Source: Bacteroidales bacterium (GTDB taxonomy: Bacteria; Bacteroidota; Bacteroidia; Bacteroidales; UBA3824). Taken from it: 7,466 nucleotides of DNA. The position numbers and the translations under genes are program-made. Position 1 is the first letter of the stretch; each line of letters starts with the position of its first letter. Shown in pieces: positions 1 to 5,820 of this stretch. The DNA lies in NCBI GenBank assembly GCA_017645985.1, contig JAGCNK010000094.1, positions 1 to 7,466 on the forward strand, read 5' to 3'. The notes under the pieces are model-generated. The model was given only the letters and a program-made list of their open reading frames with translations. It searched no databases and was not told where the DNA came from.

Positions 1-36
1 AATAATTATAATATTAATAAAAAACACTCTATAAAA

Positions 37-282
37 ATAGAAAAAAACGAACTTATCGCAAAGATCAATTCTGTTCTCGCTAACGAATTTGAAGTAGAAG
101 AAACCGAAATCGCTCCCGAAAAAGAGATCAAAGCAACTCTTCAGCTCGACAGCCTCAGCCTCGTAGACATGATCGCCGTTATCGAGGAAGAATTCGGCGT
201 TGAAATCAAAGGTCAGAGTGTTGCACAGGTTAAGACATTCCAGAACCTCTACGATTTCGTATTCGAAAAAACCAACGCTTAA
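37..282 (+). CDS. Acyl carrier protein, type II PKS/FAS-like (start codon uncertain)
   Basis: This is a small acidic acyl carrier protein that would carry the growing chain on a 4'-phosphopantetheine arm in the cytoplasm. The frame ends in TAA at 280-282. It contains LQLDSLSLVDM, where DSL is the classic phosphopantetheine attachment site; the Ser codon is 151-153. Helix I (ELIAKINSVL) and the EEEFGVEIK segment after the site also fit the family. There is no ATG, GTG or TTG in frame between position 1 and the carrier domain, and no ATG in any frame over 1-60. The frame is open to the left edge, but bases 1-30 translate to Asn/Lys-rich sequence that looks intergenic. By homology I place the start at ATA 37-39 (reads M-E-K-N-E-L-I, 81 residues, Ser39) or ATA 31-33 (83 residues). 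An upstream start outside the window is also possible. The next gene begins 3 nt after the stop. The identity as a carrier protein is secure; the start is not. Confidence 0.85.
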   Translation: MEKNELIAKINSVLANEFEVEETEIAPEKEIKATLQLDSLSLVDMIAVIEEEFGVEIKGQSVAQVKTFQNLYDFVFEKTNA

Positions 283-285
283 CAT

Positions 286-720
286 ATGGCCAAAACCGTT
301 CTTTATGCGGGCGACGGGATTAAGACTTTTATTCCGCAGCGCGAACCTATGCTCATGGTTGACAAACTGTTCTCCGTGTCGGAAACCGACGTGGAGACAG
401 GGCTCACCGTGGCAGATGGCAACATCTTTGTAGAAAACGGGGTGTTTGCCGAAACGGGACTCATTGAGCACATAGCTCAGAGCGCCGCCACTTTTGCGGG
501 ATACAACGACTGGATCAACAAACGCCCTATCGTCTTGGGATATATAGCCGAAATCAAGAAATTCGCTTTGCAAGCTCCCCTGCCTAAGGTGGGCGACAGC
601 ATCGAAACTTCCATGTCGGTAATATCGCAGGCTATGAACATCACGCTCATGAATGCCGAGTCGAAGGTGAACGGTGGCACTGTGGCTGTATGCAAAATGA
701 AAATCTTCATGGACAAATAA
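286..720 (+). CDS. ApeP-like 3-hydroxyacyl-ACP dehydratase subunit (hot-dog fold)
   Basis: The 144-residue product resembles FabZ/ApeP-type dehydratases, which remove water from 3-hydroxyacyl-ACP during chain extension. IPQREPMLMVDKL (residues 16-28) matches the N-terminal FabZ motif PHRxPxLLVDR. FVENGVFAETGLIEHIAQSA (48-67) matches the central helix region. Glu61 in GLIEHIAQ aligns with the catalytic Glu of FabZ. The FabZ catalytic His lies in GHFP; here the equivalent stretch reads NGVF with about six residues missing, so that His is absent. IKKF followed by PKVGD (from about residue 90) fits the later strand and loop of the fold. The gene starts 3 nt after the carrier-protein stop, and its TAA overlaps the next ATG by one base. 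The missing His suggests it works only with a partner, most likely the product of 1190-1555. The dehydratase-family assignment is solid; the pathway role is inferred from context. Confidence 0.85.
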   Translation: MAKTVLYAGDGIKTFIPQREPMLMVDKLFSVSETDVETGLTVADGNIFVENGVFAETGLIEHIAQSAATFAGYNDWINKRPIVLGYIAEIKKFALQAPLPKVGDSIETSMSVISQAMNITLMNAESKVNGGTVAVCKMKIFMDK

Positions 721-1178
721 TGGAGCAGAACAGCAACAACGGCGAACTTTCGGTAACGCTCGACTTCACGGTGCCATTTTACGACCTCGACGCCATACAG
801 ATGGTGTGGCACGGCAACTATGTCAAGTACATGGAAAACGCCCGCGAGGCATTCGGAGCGGCATACGGATTTGAGTATCTGCACATTTTCAACAGCGGAT
901 ACACTGCCCCCGTGGTGGATATGCACATCAAATACCGCAACTCGGCACGAATCGGCGACCGTTTGAAAATCAAAATCACCTACGTGCCGTCAAAAGCAGC
1001 CAAAATGGTGTTCCGCTATATTGTTACTCGTCCCGAAGACAACGCAGTGATTATCGAGGCAGAAACCACTCAGTTGTTTGTGTCGCGCTCTGGCACATTC
1101 GAGACCTCAAATCCCGAATTTGTGGTGGAATGGAAAAAACGTTGGAACATTCCCCTGCCCAAATCGTCAACCAAATAA
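720..1178 (+). CDS. 4HBT-family acyl-CoA/acyl-ACP thioesterase
   Basis: The 152-residue protein has the 4-hydroxybenzoyl-CoA thioesterase hot-dog signature. VPFYDLDAIQMVWHGNYVKY followed by MENAREAF (about residues 18-45) matches the family pattern YxDTDxxGxVxHxxYxxxxExAR. Asp24 sits at the usual catalytic position. I chose ATG 720 because it shares its A with the preceding TAA (TAATG), typical of translational coupling; an in-frame ATG at 690 would run 30 nt into the upstream gene. In a polyene pathway it may release the chain from the carrier protein, edit stalled chains, or act as an ApeK-like accessory. Those roles are inferred from context, because 4HBT substrates cannot be read from sequence. 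The C-terminus (WNIPLPKSSTK) is short and basic, and no signal peptide is visible, so it should be cytoplasmic. Confidence 0.85.
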   Translation: MEQNSNNGELSVTLDFTVPFYDLDAIQMVWHGNYVKYMENAREAFGAAYGFEYLHIFNSGYTAPVVDMHIKYRNSARIGDRLKIKITYVPSKAAKMVFRYIVTRPEDNAVIIEAETTQLFVSRSGTFETSNPEFVVEWKKRWNIPLPKSSTK

Positions 1179-1189
1179 AACAGCCGAAA

Positions 1190-1555
1190 ATGCTTATCAA
1201 AGATTTTTATTACGTAGAAAACCATACAGCAGAAAGCGACGGAAGCCACGTGTACTCCGTAAGACTCAACACTCAGCACCCCGTATACCAAGGACATTTT
1301 CCCGAAAAGCCCATCACACCCGGTGTGTGCAACATTCAGATGATTAAAGAATGTGTTGAAGACGCCACAGCCAAACACCTGACTTTCACAGCAATAGACC
1401 GCTGCCGACTTACCGCTATGGTAACGCCCGACGGCTCGCCTATGCTCAACATCAAGGTGCAGACCGACGCTGCCGACTCATCAAAAGTTTCTGCCACAAT
1501 CTTTTACGGCGAAACCACTTATATGACACTCAGCGGCACTGTTGCCGAAAAATAA
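1190..1555 (+). CDS. ApeI-like 3-hydroxyacyl-ACP dehydratase subunit (hot-dog fold)
   Basis: This is a 121-residue FabA/FabZ/ApeI-type hot-dog protein. VYQGHFPEKPITPGV (residues 32-46) is the family's catalytic loop, with His36 at the catalytic His position. In FabZ the catalytic Glu lies 14 residues after this His; here that position is Gln50 (GVCNIQMIKE), so the acidic residue is missing. The upstream dehydratase (286-720) shows the opposite loss, which points to a heterodimer. I start it at ATG 1190, 11 nt after the thioesterase stop, giving the N-terminus MLIKDFYYVE. An in-frame ATG at 1130 would overlap the thioesterase gene by 49 nt and add a tail that looks like frame-shifted sequence. 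The FAD oxidoreductase begins 10 nt downstream. It probably acts in the cytoplasm on carrier-protein-bound intermediates. Confidence 0.82.
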   Translation: MLIKDFYYVENHTAESDGSHVYSVRLNTQHPVYQGHFPEKPITPGVCNIQMIKECVEDATAKHLTFTAIDRCRLTAMVTPDGSPMLNIKVQTDAADSSKVSATIFYGETTYMTLSGTVAEK

Positions 1556-1565
1556 TTTCCGCGCT

Positions 1566-3053
1566 ATGAAAAAATACGATGTAGTGATAATAGGCGCTGG
1601 CCTCGGCGGATTGCAGTGCGCATACATTCTCGCAAAACACGGAATGAAGGTGTGCGTTTTGGAACAAAACCGCCTTATCGGAGGATGCATCCAGACATTC
1701 GTGCGCAAAAACACCAAGTTCGACACTGGATTTCACTACATCGGCGGATTAGACGAGGGACAGCCCCTCAACCGCATTTTCAAATACTTCGGACTGATGG
1801 ATCTGCCGTGGCAGAAACTCGACCCCGACGGATTCGACCAGATCATCTACCGCAACAAGTCGTACATGCTTGTAAACGGCTACGACCGTTTCTGCGACAA
1901 GATGTCCGAATATTTTCCCGGCTCGGCTGCCGAACTCAAAACCTACACCGAGTTTCTCCGTGGCGTAGGCGAAGGCATTTTTGATAGTTTCGACCGCGAC
2001 CCCGAGCAAAACCTTTCAGGCGATACGCTTTTTGGAAAAAACGCCTACCAATACCTTACCAGCACCATCACCGACCCAGTATTGCAAAACGTGCTTTCCG
2101 GCACGTCGGCAAAGCTGCATCTCGACAAGCAACGCCTGCCGCTCTACACATTTGCGCAGATCAACAGCTCGTTTATCCAAAGCGCCTACCGAATCCGCGG
2201 CGGAGGAATGCAGATAGCCGAAAAACTTGCCCGGAGCATCACAGATATGGGCGGCGAAGTAGTCGCCGGCGCAAAAGTCACCAACCTGTTGGAAGCCGAC
2301 GGCAGGATTTCAACAGTAGAAATCGAAGGCCGCGAACCTGTGGAAACCAAATACATAATATCCAACATCCACCCCGCAGCCACCCTCCGTCTTGCACAGG
2401 AGACCTCTTTTGTAAAAAAGATATACCGCAAGCGCATATCGTCGCTCGAAAACACATTCGGAATGTTCACCGCCAACATCAAGCTCAAGCCTGGCGCTCT
2501 TGAATACCTCAACCGCAACGTCTACATTCACGAAACCGACGACATTTGGGACGAAGGCTCGCAAACTGCCGCCGAAAATCCCCGCTGCGCTCTCGTAAGC
2601 TACACCGTGCCCGACGACCAGGGCCGCTACGCTCAAAACGTCGATCTGCTCACTCCTATGCTCTGGAGCGATGTGGAACAGTTTCAAGACTCCACACTCG
2701 GACACCGTCCGCAGCAATACATAGAAATGAAACAAAAAAAGGCGGAGCAGCTTATCGCCCTCGCCGACAAATATATAAAAGGATTTGCCAACGCGGTGGA
2801 AGCGGTTTACACATCCACTCCCCTAACCTACCGCGACTACACCGCCACCGAAAACGGATCGGCATTCGGCATCATCAAAGACTACGACCGCCTGATGTAC
2901 ACCCTGCTCACGCCCAAGACCCCGATACCGAACCTCTGGCTCACAGGTCAGAACCTCAACCTCCACGGCATTCTCGGCGTAAGCATGACATCGTTTTTCT
3001 CGTGCGGCGAAATCCTAGGACAAAGGCCCTCATCAAATATGTTTAATATTTAA
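1566..3053 (+). CDS. CrtI/retinol-saturase-like NAD(P)/FAD-dependent oxidoreductase
   Basis: The 495-residue flavoprotein belongs to the phytoene desaturase / all-trans-retinol 13,14-reductase group. The N-terminal dinucleotide-binding fold is clear: VVIIGAGLGGL carries the GxGxxG glycines at residues 10, 12 and 15, Glu33 closes the second strand, and GGCIQTF follows at 39-45. A mid-protein GGG (212-214) before an IAEKLARSI helix and GGEVV strand is also typical. The C-terminus has the family FAD-contact motif LWLTGQNLNLHGILG (457-471). Length is normal. ATG 1566 is preferred: it lies 10 nt after the upstream stop and places the Rossmann strand at residue 5. An in-frame ATG at 1542 would overlap the dehydratase gene. 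Members dehydrogenate, isomerise or saturate conjugated polyenes; which applies here cannot be told from sequence. Its place in the operon suggests it modifies the polyene or its lipid form. Carotenoid synthesis is less likely, as no prenyl-synthesis gene is present. Confidence 0.85.
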   Translation: MKKYDVVIIGAGLGGLQCAYILAKHGMKVCVLEQNRLIGGCIQTFVRKNTKFDTGFHYIGGLDEGQPLNRIFKYFGLMDLPWQKLDPDGFDQIIYRNKSYMLVNGYDRFCDKMSEYFPGSAAELKTYTEFLRGVGEGIFDSFDRDPEQNLSGDTLFGKNAYQYLTSTITDPVLQNVLSGTSAKLHLDKQRLPLYTFAQINSSFIQSAYRIRGGGMQIAEKLARSITDMGGEVVAGAKVTNLLEADGRISTVEIEGREPVETKYIISNIHPAATLRLAQETSFVKKIYRKRISSLENTFGMFTANIKLKPGALEYLNRNVYIHETDDIWDEGSQTAAENPRCALVSYTVPDDQGRYAQNVDLLTPMLWSDVEQFQDSTLGHRPQQYIEMKQKKAEQLIALADKYIKGFANAVEAVYTSTPLTYRDYTATENGSAFGIIKDYDRLMYTLLTPKTPIPNLWLTGQNLNLHGILGVSMTSFFSCGEILGQRPSSNMFNI

Positions 3054-3066
3054 CAATCAAAGCATT

Positions 3067-3324
3067 ATGGAACAAGAAAACAAAAATACAGAAACCCAGA
3101 ACGACGAGGGTTTCGCATTCGGAAAACTAAACTACAAGCTTCTAATCATAGGATTTGCCATCATCGTATTCGGATTTATTTTGATGGCTGGCGGCGCAAG
3201 CGACGACCCCAACGTGTTCAACGAGGAGATTTTCTCATTCCGCCGCATCACCCTCGCTCCCATCGTGGTGCTTTTCGGTTTCGCATTCGAAATATACGCC
3301 ATTATGCGTAAACCTGAAAAGTAA
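3067..3324 (+). CDS. Small two-helix membrane protein, DUF3098-like
   Basis: The 85-residue protein has a charged N-terminus (1-20) followed by two hydrophobic helices, about residues 23-42 (YKLLIIGFAIIVFGFILMAG) and 60-80 (ITLAPIVVLFGFAFEIYAIM). The loop between them contains SDDPNVFNEEIFSFRR. The FAFG, SDDPN and EIFSFRRITLAPI segments match what I recall of the DUF3098 family, confined to Bacteroidota. Its molecular function is unknown. It starts 13 nt after the FAD oxidoreductase, so it may be read from the same transcript. In the Bacteroidales genomes I remember, this family sits between ftsX and uppP, near cell-division and envelope genes, so its place after a pigment operon is unusual. 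The leader AATCAAAGCATT has no Shine-Dalgarno sequence, normal for this phylum. Confidence 0.8.
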   Translation: MEQENKNTETQNDEGFAFGKLNYKLLIIGFAIIVFGFILMAGGASDDPNVFNEEIFSFRRITLAPIVVLFGFAFEIYAIMRKPEK

Positions 3325-3373
3325 GCACGACTACAGCATTTCAAGCATTTTATTTTATAAAAAGACTATAACA

Positions 3374-4555
3374 ATGAAAAAGCAATTAGCAGCGGCTATG
3401 GCAACCGCTTTGATAAGCACTGCCGCCCTTGCCCAAAACGACGAGGGATTCAAATTCACAACCGTCAAGACTATTCCTATCACTTCAGTTAAAAACCAAT
3501 ACCAGAGCGGCACATGCTGGTGTTTCAGCACATTGTCGTTTTTCGAGGCCGAACTTCTCCGCCTTGGCAAAGGTGAATACGATTTTAGCGAGGCTTTCGT
3601 AGTGCACAAGACTATGGAAGACCGCGCCGACAAGGCTGTACGCACCCACGGCGATGTTTCGTTTAGTCCCGGTGGTAGTGCATACGATGTGCTTTTCTGC
3701 ATGCAAAATTACGGTATTATTCCTCAAGAGGCTATGCCCTCGATGGGAAACCTCAGCGGCGACTCTTTGCCCAACAACAACGAAATGGACAAAGTGGCAG
3801 GCGGCATTGTTTCGGCTATTGCCAAAAGCGATGCTAAAAAGATTTCGCCCAACTGGAAAAAATCTCTCAAGGCTGTTTACGACGCATATTTGGGCGTTTG
3901 TCCCGAAAAATTCACCTACAAAGGCAAGGAGTACACTCCAAAATCTTACGCAGAATCGCTCGGTTTGAACTTCGACGACTACGTTTCGATCACATCCTTC
4001 ACCCACCATCCTTTCTACCAGAAATTCATCATCGAGGTGCAGGACAACTGGCGCTGGGACGCACCCTACAATGTGCCTATGGACGAAATGATGCGCATCA
4101 TCGACAACGCCGTTGACAAGGGCTACACCATTGCCTGGGGCGCCGACGTAAGCGAGCAGGGATTCACCCGCAACGGTATCGGCGTATTTCCCGACGACCA
4201 GAACAAAACCACCATCGGTAGCGACCAGGCCCGCTGGACAGGTATGACCACCGCACAGAAAAAAGAGTACCTCACTTCCAAACCCCTTCCCGAAATCACC
4301 CCCACTCAGGAGATGCGCCAAATCGCATACGACAACTGGGAGACCACCGACGACCACGGTATGCTCATCTACGGACTTGCAAAAGACCAGAACGGCAAGC
4401 TCTACTATATGGTAAAGAACAGCTGGGGCACCGACAACCAGTACAAAGGCACTTGGTACATTTCAAAAGCCTTTGCAGCATACAAGACAATGGATTTTCT
4501 GGTACACAAAGACGCTATCCCCGCCGACATAGCTAAAAAACTCGGCATCAAATAA
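3374..4555 (+). CDS. Exported C1B-family cysteine peptidase (aminopeptidase C/bleomycin hydrolase-like)
   Basis: The 393-residue papain-fold peptidase resembles aminopeptidase C/bleomycin hydrolase. Residues 1-20 look like a Sec signal peptide: MKKQ, a hydrophobic stretch, and an ALA cleavage site before Gln21. This would send the enzyme to the periplasm or cell surface, unlike the cytosolic PepC of lactobacilli. The catalytic set is intact: Gln42 for the oxyanion hole, Cys48 in SGTCWCFS, His328 in DDHGMLIYG, and Asn349 in VKNSWGT. AWGADVSEQGF in the second half also fits the C1B group. A second Cys two residues after the nucleophile (CWC) is slightly unusual. It lies 49 nt after the DUF3098-like gene and is followed by a strong terminator, so it is the last gene of this block. 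The likely job is trimming exported peptides; any link to pigment synthesis is unproven. It is shorter than the roughly 450 residues usual for cytosolic members. Confidence 0.88.
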   Translation: MKKQLAAAMATALISTAALAQNDEGFKFTTVKTIPITSVKNQYQSGTCWCFSTLSFFEAELLRLGKGEYDFSEAFVVHKTMEDRADKAVRTHGDVSFSPGGSAYDVLFCMQNYGIIPQEAMPSMGNLSGDSLPNNNEMDKVAGGIVSAIAKSDAKKISPNWKKSLKAVYDAYLGVCPEKFTYKGKEYTPKSYAESLGLNFDDYVSITSFTHHPFYQKFIIEVQDNWRWDAPYNVPMDEMMRIIDNAVDKGYTIAWGADVSEQGFTRNGIGVFPDDQNKTTIGSDQARWTGMTTAQKKEYLTSKPLPEITPTQEMRQIAYDNWETTDDHGMLIYGLAKDQNGKLYYMVKNSWGTDNQYKGTWYISKAFAAYKTMDFLVHKDAIPADIAKKLGIK

Positions 4556-4590
4556 CGCGGTAAGAACATAAATTAACGGAATACACACTT

Positions 4591-4627
4591 AGAAAACCAC
4601 GGCAGGTGCCGTGGTTTTCTTTTTTTT
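4591..4627 (+). terminator. Intrinsic terminator after the peptidase gene
   Basis: AGAAAACCACGGC (4591-4603) pairs perfectly with GCCGTGGTTTTCT (4608-4620) around a 4-nt AGGT loop. Eight T residues (4620-4627) follow directly. The hairpin begins 35 nt after the peptidase stop, the right place to end the plus-strand transcript. The A-run on the 5' arm makes it partly symmetric, but the long T-tract is on the plus strand only. Confidence 0.92.
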
Positions 4628-4638
4628 GAACAAAAATT

Positions 4639-4667
4639 AAAACGAATAAAAGCGAATCAAAACGAAT
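4639..4667. repeat. Three short imperfect tandem repeats
   Basis: AAAACGAAT (4639-4647), AAAAGCGAAT (4648-4657) and CAAAACGAAT (4658-4667) lie end to end between the two convergent terminators. The unit is 9-10 bp. It may be slippage in A-rich non-coding DNA; no function is apparent. Confidence 0.5.
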
Positions 4668-4680
4668 TAGTGCTTTATGT

Positions 4681-4719
4681 AAAAAAAACGGGAAATCAAG
4701 AAAGACTTGATTTCCCGTT
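4681..4719 (-). terminator. Intrinsic terminator after tsf
   Basis: On the minus strand AACGGGAAATCAAG (4719 down to 4706) pairs with CTTGATTTCCCGTT (4700 down to 4687) around a 5-nt loop. It runs into an uninterrupted T-tract covering 4688-4681. It lies 43 nt past the tsf stop and ends the ribosomal-protein operon. Together with the plus-strand hairpin it insulates the two converging units. Confidence 0.9.
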
Positions 4720-4762
4720 GGTCAAAATATGGATATACGGATGAAGATGGTTCTATCACATA

Positions 4763-5752
4763 TTAGTTGCCAAGACCGAAACGGAGCATAGCCGAAACGG
4801 TAAGGTCTTTGTCGCTCTGTTTGAGGTATTCGCGGATAGTGATTTTGTTATCCTGCTCAAACTTCTGGTTGAGAAGAGTGTTCTCCTCGTAGAATTTGTT
4901 GATACGACCTTTGGCGATGTTCTCGATCATCTGAGCGGGAACTTCGGTTTCAGCGGCGATTTTAGCCTTGATTTCCTTAGCCTGAGCGCCCTGTTCCTCG
5001 GTGATCCAGCCTTTGGTGATGTTAGAAGCGATGTGGTCGTCAGAGTCAACGTGAGCGGGATTGATGCCAACTTTCTTGAGAGCGGCCTCAACCTTCTTCT
5101 GAATCTGCTCCTGAACGGTTTTCTCTTTAGCAACCTCGAGCTCCTTGTTGATAACCTCGGGATCGATGCCGTCCTTGTCGATAGCCATAGGCGACATAGC
5201 AGCCACCTGCATAGCCACGTTCTTAGCAACGGTAGCGTCGGCGGGTTTGTTGAAAGCGATAGCTGCTGTGAGGCGGTTGCCCATGTGGTTGTAAACTACA
5301 GCCTGGTCGCCAGAGATTTTGCCGTAGAAACCGAGCTCAATCTTCTCACCGATAACGCCGTTCTGGTTCATAATCTCGTCGTTGATAGTGCCTTTGCCGT
5401 AAGCAACAGCTTTGAGGGCGTCGGCGTCGGCGGGATCGTTGGCGATAGCGGCAGCAAGAATGTCCTGAGTGAACTTAATGAAGTCAGCATTCTTGGCTAC
5501 GAAGTCAGTCTCGCAGTTGAGCGAAACGATATATGCTTTTTTGCCGTCGGCAGAAACGCCACCGAGCACGCAGCCTTCTTTGGCGTCGCGGTCAGCGCGT
5601 TTGCTTGCGATTTTCTGTCCTTTTTTTCTGAGGATGTCGATAGCGGCATCAAAGTCGCCGTTAGATTCGATGAGAGCTTTTTTGCAGTCCATCATACCGG
5701 CGCCAGTCATACCTCTGAGTTTCATTACCTCAGATGCTTTAATTTCTGCCAT
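4763..5752 (-). CDS. tsf: Translation elongation factor Ts
   Basis: EF-Ts is the cytoplasmic nucleotide-exchange factor that recycles EF-Tu-GDP to EF-Tu-GTP. The 329-residue product begins with the UBA-like domain that binds EF-Tu (about 1-55), including LRGMTGAGMMDCKKAL. It carries the TDFV motif (residues 82-85, in SLNCETDFVAKN), which contacts EF-Tu. The core with AMQVAAMSP and the C-terminal segment ending LRFGLGN are also typical. It is longer than the roughly 283 residues of the E. coli protein, as I expect for Bacteroidales. ATG at 5750-5752 follows an A/T-rich leader (ATATAACA) with no Shine-Dalgarno sequence. It is the last gene of the rplM-rpsI-rpsB-tsf operon, separated from rpsB by a 68-nt spacer holding a hairpin. 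Confidence 0.98.
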   Translation of the reverse strand: MAEIKASEVMKLRGMTGAGMMDCKKALIESNGDFDAAIDILRKKGQKIASKRADRDAKEGCVLGGVSADGKKAYIVSLNCETDFVAKNADFIKFTQDILAAAIANDPADADALKAVAYGKGTINDEIMNQNGVIGEKIELGFYGKISGDQAVVYNHMGNRLTAAIAFNKPADATVAKNVAMQVAAMSPMAIDKDGIDPEVINKELEVAKEKTVQEQIQKKVEAALKKVGINPAHVDSDDHIASNITKGWITEEQGAQAKEIKAKIAAETEVPAQMIENIAKGRINKFYEENTLLNQKFEQDNKITIREYLKQSDKDLTVSAMLRFGLGN

Positions 5753-5773
5753 TGTTATATGGTATTAATTCGT

Positions 5774-5813
5774 TAAAGAAAAACGCCTTCCCGTCTCTTC
5801 ATTGCGGGAAGGC
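5774..5813 (-). terminator. Terminator-like hairpin between rpsB and tsf (probable attenuator)
   Basis: On the minus strand GCCTTCCCG (5813-5805) pairs perfectly with CGGGAAGGC (5793-5785) around an 11-nt loop, followed by GTTTTTCTTT (5784-5775). This is a plausible intrinsic terminator, but with a larger loop and a T-tract broken by one C. It starts 8 nt after the rpsB stop, while tsf lies downstream with little room for its own promoter. Partial read-through that lowers tsf relative to rpsB is therefore the simplest reading. An mRNA-stabilising 3' hairpin is the alternative. Confidence 0.7.
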
Positions 5814-5820
5814 TTATTAA

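Noticed and set aside
477..926. 149-codon minus-strand open frame across the first dehydratase and the thioesterase
   Set aside because: It spans two well-supported genes in antisense, and its protein has no domain I recognise.
3328..3352. AGCATT/AAGCATT repeated shortly before the peptidase gene and again before the DUF3098-like gene (3061-3066)
   Set aside because: The matches are six to seven bases in A/T-rich leaders and are expected by chance.
3325..3373. Possible promoter in the A/T-rich gap before the peptidase gene
   Set aside because: The gap lacks a TAnnTTTG element at a sensible distance from a TTTG box. A/T richness alone is normal before starts in this phylum.
3485..4357. 290-codon open frame on the minus strand opposite the peptidase gene
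   Set aside because: It is antisense to a gene with intact catalytic residues. Its translation is Val/His/Gly-rich low-complexity sequence without a recognisable fold.
5033..5776. 247-codon plus-strand open frame opposite tsf
   Set aside because: tsf is unmistakable on the other strand. The plus-strand product is a Ser/Val/Asn-rich shadow that arises from its codon bias.
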